From Burkholderiaceae bacterium (GTDB lineage: Bacteria; Pseudomonadota; Gammaproteobacteria; Burkholderiales; Burkholderiaceae_C), in NCBI GenBank assembly GCA_031276435.1, contig JAISNB010000189.1, positions 1-5,311 of the forward strand: a stretch of DNA of 5,311 bases, written 5' to 3'. Both the position numbers and the translations under genes were made by a program. Positions within the stretch are counted from its first letter, which is position 1; each line of letters starts with the position of its first letter. Shown piece after piece: positions 1 to 5,311 of this stretch. The notes under the pieces were generated by a model. The model did not search any database, was not told the origin of the DNA, and worked only from the letters and a program-made list of their open reading frames with translations.

Positions 1-57
1 TTTTTATGGCTGCTGAAAACCATGCGCGCGCGCCAGGGCCGACAACTTGCCGATTGA
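1..57 (+). CDS. Possible 3' end of a rightward gene (partial)
   Basis: Frame 1 is open from the window edge to a TGA at 55-57 and reads as a short hydrophobic stretch (FLWLLK) followed by a basic, polar tail (TMRARQGRQLAD). That would suit the last membrane helix and cytoplasmic tail of an inner-membrane protein. Frame 2 closes within 15 bases and frame 3 runs on to a TGA near 69-71, so the frame choice rests only on the look of the peptide. If real, this gene converges on polA, with about 47 bases between the two stop codons. Eighteen codons are too few to name a family, and the call could be chance. Confidence 0.27.
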   Translation, partial: FLWLLKTMRARQGRQLAD

Positions 58-104
58 CCGCGCAGCACTGACCCATGACTTGTTTTCGGCGCGCAAGAGG
101 CTTT

Positions 105-2975
105 TCAATGCGCCTCGTCCCAGTTTTTGCCCACGCCGGTTTCGGCCAGCAGCGGTACTTTGAGCCGGGCTACGCCAGCCATCAGGCGCGGGATTTCGGT
201 TTTGATCCAGTCCAGTTCGGCCTCGGGCACTTCGAGCACGAGTTCGTCGTGTACCTGCATGACCATGGCGCTTTTGCGCTGCTCGGCGCCCAGCGCCGAT
301 TGCACGGCGAGCATGGCTTTCTTGATCAGGTCGGCCGCCGTGCCCTGCATGGGCGCGTTGATGGCCTGGCGTTCAGCCGCCTTGCGCCGCATGCCGTTGC
401 CGCCGTTGATGTCGGGCAGGTACAGGCGGCGCCCGAATGCGGTTTGCACGTAGCCATGCGCGTGGGCAAAGGCCACGGTGTCGTGCATGTAGCGGCGCAC
501 GCCGGGGTAGCGGTCAAAGTAGCGGTCGATGTAGTTTTGCGCCGCTGTGTTGTCGATGCCCAGGTTGCGCGCCAGGCCAAAGCTGCTCATGCCGTAGATC
601 AGGCCAAAGTTGATGACTTTGGCGTAGCGCCGCTGCTCGGCGCTGACCTGGTCGGGCGCCAGGCCAAAGACTTCGGCGGCGGTGGCGCGGTGTATGTCAC
701 GCCCCTGCGCAAAGGCGGCCAGCAGCGCTGCGTCGCCCGAGAGGTGCGCCATGATGCGCAGTTCGATCTGGCTGTAGTCGCAACTGACGATGACATGTTC
801 GGCAGGGGCGATGAAGGCTTCGCGGATGCGCCGTCCTTCGGGTGTGCGCACGGGGATGTTCTGCAAATTGGGGTCGTTGCTGGAAAGGCGTCCCGTGACG
901 GCCACGGCTTGCGCGTAGTGCGTGTGCACGCGGCCCGTGTGCGGGTTGACCATTTGCGGCAGTTTGTCGGTGTAGGTGCCCTTGAGTTTGGACAGGCCGC
1001 GGTGTTCCAGGATGCAGGCTGGCAGCGGGTAGTCGGCGGCCAGTTTTTCCAGCACTTCTTCGTCGGTGCTGGGTTTGCCGGTGGCGGTTTTCTTGAGTAC
1101 CGGCAAGCCGAGTTTTTCAAAGAAGATTTCGCCGATTTGCTTGGGGCTGCCCAGGTTGAAGGGCTGGCCGGCCAGGGTGTGCGCTTTTTGCTCCAGCTCG
1201 GCAATGCGCTGGCCCAGTGCCCGGCTTTGCGCGGCCAGTGCGGCGGTGTCGATGAGTACGCCGTGGCGCTCGATGCGCCAGAGCGCCTCGCTGGTGGCGA
1301 TTTCCAGTTGGTAGATGTCGCGCAATTGCGGATCGCTTTGCAGCCGGGGCCACAGGGTGTGGTGCACGGCCAGTGTTTGCTCGGCGTCTTCGCAGGCGTA
1401 TTCGGCGGCCTTGTCTACTGGCACTTGCGCAAACCCGATTTGGCCGACGCCTTTTTTGCCGCACAAGTCCTCGTAGCTGATGCCCGAGCGGCCCAGATGG
1501 CGCTCGGCTAGGCTTTGCAGGCCGTGCGGGCGATGCACTTCGAGCACGTAGCTTTGCAGCAGCGTGTCGTGCACGTAGCCTTGCACGTCGATGCCGTGGT
1601 TGGCAAATACATGGCGGTCGTATTTGAAGTGCTGGCCCAGTTTGGGGCGCTCTGGGTTTTGCAGCCAGGGTTTGAGGCGCTGCAAGAGAGCCTCCAGCGG
1701 CAGTTGCGCGGGCGCGTCGGCGCCGCTGTGCGCGAGGGGGATGTAGGCCGCTTCGCCTGGCGCTGTGCTCAACGACAGGCCCACCAGGCGCGCCTGCATG
1801 GCGTCGAGTGATGTGGTTTCGGTGTCCAGCGCGGTGAGTTCGGCTTGCCCGATTTTGTCCAGCCACACATCCAGCGTGGCCCAGTCGAGTACCGTGGTGG
1901 TTCTGACTTCTGGCCGCGCGCGTGCGGCGGCCAAAGCGGCTTCTTCTGCCTCCTGGGCGGCAAACAGATCAGGCCCGGGCGCGTTGGTGGCGGGGCCGCT
2001 TGCGGCATCGGTGGTGGTGGCAGCCGCCTCTGAAGAAGCGGCTGTGCGCGCTGTTTTTGCGCCCGCTGTCGCGCGCGCCAGGGCTTTGAAGCCGTATTGC
2101 TGGTAAAAGGCCGCCAGCGCGTCGGCATCGGCTGGGCGCGCGGCAAGCGCGTGCAGCGCCGGAAATTCCGCCACATGCTCGCTCAGATCGCAATCGGTGC
2201 GGATCGTGAGCAGCTTTTTGCCCATGGGCAACCACGCCACCGCGTTGCGCAAATTCTCGCCCGCCGCGCCCTTGATCTGCGCCGCGTTGGCCAGCAGGTT
2301 GTCCAGGGTGCCGTATTCGGCCAGCCATTTGGCGGCGGTTTTCGGCCCCACCTTGGTTACGCCGGGCACGTTGTCCACGGCATCGCCCATCAGGGTCTGG
2401 TAATCGATCATCTGCGCCGCGCGCACGCCAAATTCGGCCAGCACGCCAGCCTCGTCGCGGCGCTTGCCGCTCAGGGTGTCGAAGATGCTGATTTGCGGCG
2501 TGACCAGTTGGGCCATGTCCTTGTCGCCGCTGGAAATCAGCACGCGCAGTCCCTGCGCTTGAGCGGCCCGGGCCAGCGTGCCGATCACGTCGTCGGCCTC
2601 TACACCCGGCACGGCCAGCGCCAGCCAGCCCAGAAGGCGCGCCACGGTGTGGATCGGCTCGATCTGGCGGCGCAAATCGTCCGGCATGGGCGAGCGGTTG
2701 GCCTTGTATTGCGCATACAGCGCGTTGCGGAATGTGGGGCCAGCCGCGTCGAACACGCAGGCCATGTATGGCGCCTGCGGGTAATCCTTGCGCAGCGCCG
2801 TCAGCATGTTGACCATACCCCGGATGGCCCCCGTGGGCTGGCTGGCCGGGTCAGCCGGATCGGCGCGCAAATCCGGCATGGCGTGGTAGGCACGGTACAG
2901 ATAGCTGGAGCCATCGACCAGCAACACGGACGGAGCCTGCTGGGCAGAAGATGATGCGTCGTCGTCGGTACTCAT
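105..2975 (-). CDS. polA: DNA polymerase I (5'-3' exonuclease, 3'-5' exonuclease, polymerase)
   Basis: A 956-residue family A polymerase, complete and slightly longer than the 928-residue E. coli enzyme. It removes RNA primers and fills gaps in lagging-strand synthesis and excision repair. The N-terminal flap/5' nuclease domain (about 15-295) keeps its metal-binding acidic residues: D21 in VDGSS, D76 in VFD, D128/D129 in VEADD, D151/D153 in SGDKD and D198/D201 in GDAVDN. An Ala/Thr-rich linker (about 300-356) leads to the proofreading domain (about 365-550), which retains D384 and E386 (DTET), D453 (KYDR), and Y526/D530 (YACED), so proofreading should be active. The polymerase domain shows motif A (DYSQIELR, D733), the O-helix motif B (RRYAKVINFGLIYG, 782-795, with K786, F790 and Y794) and motif C (QVHDE, D910). 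The start is placed at the ATG at 2975 because it gives a short leader before VLLVDGSS, as in homologues. In-frame ATGs at 2984 and 3017 are alternatives; none has a clear Shine-Dalgarno site. It is transcribed divergently from the DUF2782-thrB genes. Confidence 0.97.
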   Translation of the reverse strand: MSTDDDASSSAQQAPSVLLVDGSSYLYRAYHAMPDLRADPADPASQPTGAIRGMVNMLTALRKDYPQAPYMACVFDAAGPTFRNALYAQYKANRSPMPDDLRRQIEPIHTVARLLGWLALAVPGVEADDVIGTLARAAQAQGLRVLISSGDKDMAQLVTPQISIFDTLSGKRRDEAGVLAEFGVRAAQMIDYQTLMGDAVDNVPGVTKVGPKTAAKWLAEYGTLDNLLANAAQIKGAAGENLRNAVAWLPMGKKLLTIRTDCDLSEHVAEFPALHALAARPADADALAAFYQQYGFKALARATAGAKTARTAASSEAAATTTDAASGPATNAPGPDLFAAQEAEEAALAAARARPEVRTTTVLDWATLDVWLDKIGQAELTALDTETTSLDAMQARLVGLSLSTAPGEAAYIPLAHSGADAPAQLPLEALLQRLKPWLQNPERPKLGQHFKYDRHVFANHGIDVQGYVHDTLLQSYVLEVHRPHGLQSLAERHLGRSGISYEDLCGKKGVGQIGFAQVPVDKAAEYACEDAEQTLAVHHTLWPRLQSDPQLRDIYQLEIATSEALWRIERHGVLIDTAALAAQSRALGQRIAELEQKAHTLAGQPFNLGSPKQIGEIFFEKLGLPVLKKTATGKPSTDEEVLEKLAADYPLPACILEHRGLSKLKGTYTDKLPQMVNPHTGRVHTHYAQAVAVTGRLSSNDPNLQNIPVRTPEGRRIREAFIAPAEHVIVSCDYSQIELRIMAHLSGDAALLAAFAQGRDIHRATAAEVFGLAPDQVSAEQRRYAKVINFGLIYGMSSFGLARNLGIDNTAAQNYIDRYFDRYPGVRRYMHDTVAFAHAHGYVQTAFGRRLYLPDINGGNGMRRKAAERQAINAPMQGTAADLIKKAMLAVQSALGAEQRKSAMVMQVHDELVLEVPEAELDWIKTEIPRLMAGVARLKVPLLAETGVGKNWDEAH

Positions 2976-3048
2976 GGCGCGCATTGTGCACGCTGCGCGC
3001 GGCGGGTTTGCCGACATGCGCCAAATGCACGCGCCAACCCGGGCGCTC

Positions 3049-3054
3049 TAAAAT
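3049..3054 (+). promoter_or_regulatory. Candidate -10 box (TAAAAT) of the 3061 operon, leaderless type
   Basis: TAAAAT differs from the sigma-70 consensus TATAAT at one position and is an AT-rich island in GC-rich surroundings. If it occupies -12 to -7, position +1 is 3061, the A of the downstream ATG, so the mRNA would have little or no 5' leader. No good -35 hexamer is visible: the sequence 16-18 bases upstream (around 3025-3031) is TGCACG-like. A -10 box close to the ATG is a pattern I associate with Comamonadaceae genes. The element lies in the polA divergent spacer. Confidence 0.5.
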
Positions 3055-3060
3055 CAGGCC

Positions 3061-3405
3061 ATGGGGCAAACCAGACACACCACCACTTCATCACGCGCGA
3101 AGTCCATGCTGCTGCTGGCCTGCTGCGCGGCTTTTGCGGCGCACGCGCAAACGGCCAACGCGCCGCCCGGCGAGGCGCCCGGGCACGCGACGCAGCGCAT
3201 TGAAGCCATTCGCGTCGAAGACGGCGGCAGCCGCGTGGACGAGTTGCGCGCTGGCGGGCAAACGCAAAGCATCACGGTGCAGCCCAAAACGGCGGGCGCG
3301 GCCTACGACGTCAAGCCAGCCGATGCCCACAGCCCGCTGCCCCCGCCCGCCGAAGCAGGCCCCGGTTCCACCGGCCCCAGAACCTGGAAAGTGCTCAAGT
3401 TCTGA
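3061..3405 (+). CDS. Small exported protein, DUF2782-like, between polA and thrB
   Basis: A 114-residue protein of unknown function. The N-terminus has a basic, polar n-region (R5, R12, K14), a hydrophobic core (MLLLACCAAFAA, 16-27) and an AHA site after residue 29, as expected for Sec export and signal peptidase I cleavage. This leaves a mature periplasmic protein of about 85 residues. The core (RIEAIRVEDGGSRVDELR, 46-63, then the QSITVQPK segment, 69-76) and the C-terminal RTWKVLKF resemble the DUF2782 proteins encoded next to polA and thrB in pseudomonads and Burkholderiales. This was recognised by pattern and context, not by a search. The Pro/Gly-rich stretch before the end (about 86-106) looks disordered. 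The start at 3061 is supported by the adjacent TAAAAT box; an internal ATG at 3106 would remove the basic n-region. A lipobox reading (LLAC, C21) is possible but would leave too short a hydrophobic core. Only 7 bases separate its stop from thrB. Confidence 0.85.
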   Translation: MGQTRHTTTSSRAKSMLLLACCAAFAAHAQTANAPPGEAPGHATQRIEAIRVEDGGSRVDELRAGGQTQSITVQPKTAGAAYDVKPADAHSPLPPPAEAGPGSTGPRTWKVLKF

Positions 3406-3412
3406 ACCCGTA

Positions 3413-4411
3413 ATGGCAGTTTTTACTGAAGTTTCCCAAGAGGAAGCGGCGGCACTCATGGCGCGCCTGGGGCTGGGCCAGCTTACCGCGCTGCGCGGCA
3501 TCGAGGGCGGCATCGAAAACACCAACTACTTCGTCACCACCGATCAGGGGCAATGGGTGCTCACGCTGTTCGAGCGCCTCACCCACGCGCAACTGCCCTT
3601 TTACCTGCGCCTGATGAAACACCTGGCGCGCCGCGGCATCGCCGTGCCAGAGCCGCAGGCCAAACCACCAGAGATGCTGCGCGGCCCGCAAGAAGACGAT
3701 TTGCTGCACACCGTAGCAGGCAAACCGGCGGCGGTGGTCAACCGCCTGCGTGGCGCAAGCGAGCTGGAGCCAACCCCTGCGCACTGCGCTGCCGTAGGCG
3801 CGGCGTTGGCGCGCGCGCACCTGGCCGCGCGCGACTTTGAAGGCCGCCAGCCCAACTTGCGCGGCCTGCCCTGGTGGAACGAAACCGTGCCCGCGGTGCT
3901 GCCATTTCTGGATGCCCCGCAAGCGGCCCTCATCACCAGCGAACTGGCCTACCAGAACCACGTGGCCGCATCGTCCGCCAGCGCCGCCTTGCCGCGCGGA
4001 GCCGTACACGCCGACCTGTTCCGCGACAACGTGATGTTCGGCGGCACGCGCGCGCAGCCCGTGCTGACCGGATTTTTCGACTACTACTTCGCGGGCGTGG
4101 ACACCTGGCTGTTCGACCTGGCCGTGGCCCTCAACGACTGGGCCGTCGATTGGGCAACCGGCCGCGCCGACGCCCAGCGTACGCAAGCCATGCTGCAAGC
4201 CTACGAAAGCCAGCGCCGCCTGGGCGCTGCCGAGCGCCGCCTGCTGCCCGCCATGGCGCGTGCTGGCGCGCTGCGGTTCTGGCTCTCGCGCCTGTGGGAC
4301 TTGCACCTGCCGCGCCAGGCCGCGCTGCTTGTCCCGCACGATCCCGCACACTTTGAGCGCGTCTTGCGCGAGCGCATCCGCAACCCCCTGCTCGCCGCCG
4401 CCGCGCCATGA
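3413..4411 (+). CDS. thrB: Homoserine kinase, type II (aminoglycoside phosphotransferase fold)
   Basis: A 332-residue cytoplasmic enzyme that phosphorylates L-homoserine with ATP to O-phosphohomoserine, the substrate of threonine synthase. It belongs to the APH-like kinase family used by many proteobacteria (pseudomonads and Burkholderiales), not the GHMP-kinase ThrB of E. coli. Visible signatures are the N-terminal MAVFTEVS start typical of the family, the glycine/Asn nucleotide-binding segment GIEGGIENTNYFV (29-41), the catalytic loop HADLFRDNVMF (H199, D201 probable base, N206), the metal-binding FFDYYFAG (D223) followed by DTWLFDLAVALNDW, and the C-terminal HDPAHFERVLRERI (309-322). Length is normal. 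The reading frame stays open upstream to 2951, but that part overlaps the preceding gene and is not family-like, so 3413 is the start. No clear Shine-Dalgarno site is present; translation is probably coupled to the preceding gene 7 bases upstream. Its TGA overlaps the next ATG. Confidence 0.96.
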   Translation: MAVFTEVSQEEAAALMARLGLGQLTALRGIEGGIENTNYFVTTDQGQWVLTLFERLTHAQLPFYLRLMKHLARRGIAVPEPQAKPPEMLRGPQEDDLLHTVAGKPAAVVNRLRGASELEPTPAHCAAVGAALARAHLAARDFEGRQPNLRGLPWWNETVPAVLPFLDAPQAALITSELAYQNHVAASSASAALPRGAVHADLFRDNVMFGGTRAQPVLTGFFDYYFAGVDTWLFDLAVALNDWAVDWATGRADAQRTQAMLQAYESQRRLGAAERRLLPAMARAGALRFWLSRLWDLHLPRQAALLVPHDPAHFERVLRERIRNPLLAAAAP

Positions 4412-5205
4412 AACTCAACATCGTCCCCGCCCGCGTGGGCATCCAGTGGGCGTTTTGCGGCGTCCGCACCTTCTTCAAACAGCCGCTGGCCTTTACCGGC
4501 CTGTTCTTCATGTTCATGGCTGGCCTGTCGCTGCTGGCGCAAATCCCCTACGCGGGCGACCTGCTGGCCATGACGCTGGCGCCCGCGGCCTTCGTCGGCC
4601 TGATGAACGCAACCAATCTGGTGGAACAAGGGCGCTTTCCCATGCCCGACACGCTGCTGGTCGCGCTGCGCCAAGGGCCGGGGCGCACCCGCGCCATCCT
4701 GACACTGGGCGTACTGCTGGCGCTCGGCATGGCGCTGGCAGATGGCATTTTGATGTGGATCGATGGTGGATACATGGCCCAGCTTCAAGCGGCCATCACC
4801 GCCCAGGGGAACATCCCCAGCGACGCGCTGAAAGACCCGCGGCTTGTGCGCTTCTTGCTGGCGGCCATCTTGCTGCACCTGCCCTTTTCGCTGCTGTTCT
4901 GGCACGCGCCCGCGCTGGTGCACTGGAACGCCGTGGCACCCGTCAAAAGCCTGTTCTTCAGCAGCCTGGCCGTGCTCAAAAACGCCCGCGCATTCGCGCT
5001 TTACGCCCTGTCGTGGCTGCTGATCTATCTGGTGGCCAATTGGGCGCTCTTCGCGCTGGCCATGCTGTTTGGCAGCGCGGACATCGCAAAATTCGGACTG
5101 CTGCCCATGCTGTTGCTGATATGGGCCATGTTTTGCATCTCCGCCTGGTTCACCTACCGCGACTGCTTTGCGCAGCCCGCGGGCAACGCGGAACCGCCAG
5201 CTTGA
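4408..5205 (+). CDS. BPSS1780-type inner-membrane protein, function unknown
   Basis: A 265-residue polytopic membrane protein. Hydrophobic segments at about 27-45, 50-68, 96-118, 148-170, 196-220 and 229-247 suggest six transmembrane helices. A hydrophilic stretch (about 119-147) sits between the third and fourth, and the tail after WFTYRDCF (247-254) is short and polar. The opening MKLNIVPARVG, with an amphipathic segment (WAFCGVRTFFKQP) before helix 1, and the WFTYRDCF end resemble the BPSS1780 family of Burkholderiales membrane proteins; this was recognised by pattern, and no biochemical role is known to me. I see no catalytic or metal-binding motif. The ATG overlaps the thrB stop as ATGA (4408-4411), and the preceding bases lack a ribosome binding site, so it is likely translated by reinitiation after thrB. 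That implies co-expression but not a role in threonine synthesis, although a transport-related role is conceivable. Confidence 0.88.
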   Translation: MKLNIVPARVGIQWAFCGVRTFFKQPLAFTGLFFMFMAGLSLLAQIPYAGDLLAMTLAPAAFVGLMNATNLVEQGRFPMPDTLLVALRQGPGRTRAILTLGVLLALGMALADGILMWIDGGYMAQLQAAITAQGNIPSDALKDPRLVRFLLAAILLHLPFSLLFWHAPALVHWNAVAPVKSLFFSSLAVLKNARAFALYALSWLLIYLVANWALFALAMLFGSADIAKFGLLPMLLLIWAMFCISAWFTYRDCFAQPAGNAEPPA

Positions 5206-5223
5206 AAGCAGCGCGCGGCCCTA

Positions 5224-5310
5224 CTAGCCCGCTTGCCCAAAGTGTTCCGCCACTGACCCGCAACGGCCCAACAACCAACCGTCCCAATCCGTGGACTGAT
5301 CGTTGCGCGC
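5224..5310 (-). CDS. Possible 3' end of a leftward gene (partial)
   Basis: On the minus strand, one frame runs from the window edge for 28 codons to TAG, immediately followed by a second TAG (5221-5223). The peptide contains STDWDGWLLGRCGSVAEHF. This frame has the highest third-position GC of the three minus-strand frames (about 20 of 28 codons against roughly half to 60% in the others), in line with the neighbouring genes. The other two minus frames are also open here, so openness itself is no evidence. If real, the gene converges on the membrane-protein gene, with about 15-18 bases between the stops. I do not recognise a family. Confidence 0.22.
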   Translation of the reverse strand, partial: ARNDQSTDWDGWLLGRCGSVAEHFGQAG

Positions 5311-5311
5311 C

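Noticed and set aside
5..25. Small inverted repeat ATGG...CCAT near the left edge beside a T-run, as a possible terminator for polA
   Set aside because: The stem is only 4 bp with a loop of about 12 bases. In the direction of polA transcription the tract after it is A-rich, not U-rich, so it cannot be an intrinsic terminator for polA.
88..114. GGCGC...GCGCC pair around the polA stop codon
   Set aside because: A 5-bp stem with a loop of about 17 bases and no T-run; such pairs are common by chance in DNA this GC-rich.
75..1511. Long open frame (478 codons) on the plus strand opposite polA, with others at 1515-1811 and 2097-2954
   Set aside because: These lie entirely antisense to clearly conserved polA codons. 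Long antisense frames are expected in GC-rich genes with strong third-position bias. The predicted peptides are His/Val/Gly/Ala-rich with no recognisable domain.
3106..3126. Lipoprotein signal (LLAC before C21) in the DUF2782-like protein
   Set aside because: The hydrophobic run before C21 is only about five residues, and a longer core continues to a good AHA signal peptidase I site at 27-29, so ordinary secretion fits better.
2951..3412. In-frame upstream extension of thrB to 2951
   Set aside because: The extension reads as an Arg/Pro-rich peptide, overlaps the DUF2782-like gene in another frame and the start of polA, and lies outside the normal length of the kinase. The family-typical start is at 3413.
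3395..4351. 318-codon open frame on the minus strand opposite thrB
   Set aside because: It is a mirror of conserved thrB codons, rich in Gln/Gly/Arg/Ala, without a recognisable domain or start signal.
4201..4923. 240-codon open frame on the minus strand opposite thrB and the membrane-protein gene
   Set aside because: It spans the junction of two well-supported genes on the other strand, and its Gln/Arg/His/Gly-rich content is typical of an antisense shadow of hydrophobic codons.
1..5311. Search by eye for a mobile element, CRISPR array, tRNA or rRNA, attachment site or defence system
   Set aside because: Genes fill almost the whole window and match housekeeping or conserved-neighbourhood families with uniform composition. 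I saw no regularly spaced repeats, terminal inverted repeats, tRNA-like folds or foreign-looking segments.

Overview
The window looks like ordinary chromosomal DNA of a high-GC betaproteobacterium. Burkholderiales, probably Comamonadaceae-like, is the best guess. This rests on the strong GC bias at third codon positions, the protein sequences of PolA and ThrB, a downstream membrane protein of the Burkholderiales BPSS1780 type, and a TAAAAT -10 box placed directly in front of a start codon. No database search was possible, so the taxonomic call is inference.

Layout, left to right. Bases 1-57 may be the last codons of a rightward gene that enters from outside (weak call). Bases 105-2975 on the minus strand encode a complete, three-domain DNA polymerase I (polA) with all the catalytic residues I looked for. 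A short divergent spacer (about 85 bp) follows. It holds a good -10 box for the rightward genes, placed so that transcription would begin at or next to the ATG at 3061. Three tightly packed rightward genes follow: a small exported DUF2782-like protein (3061-3405), type II homoserine kinase thrB (3413-4411), and a six-helix inner-membrane protein of the BPSS1780 type (4408-5205), whose start overlaps the thrB stop as ATGA. The last ~105 bases hold no confident feature; a leftward reading frame ending in tandem TAG stops may be the tail of a convergent gene.

How the genes relate. ThrB makes O-phosphohomoserine for threonine synthesis, and PolA works in Okazaki fragment processing and DNA repair. 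The two share no pathway, but from general knowledge the order polA / DUF2782 gene / thrB recurs in other proteobacteria such as pseudomonads, so this is a conserved neighbourhood rather than an accessory island. The rightward genes have 7-nt and overlapping junctions with no clear internal Shine-Dalgarno sites, which suggests one operon with coupled translation.

I found no mobile element, tRNA, rRNA, CRISPR array, prophage trace, long repeat or convincing rho-independent terminator. I see no sign of an undescribed defence or mobile system. The most useful open points are the small DUF2782-like exported protein, its probably leaderless start, and the uncharacterised membrane protein coupled to thrB.
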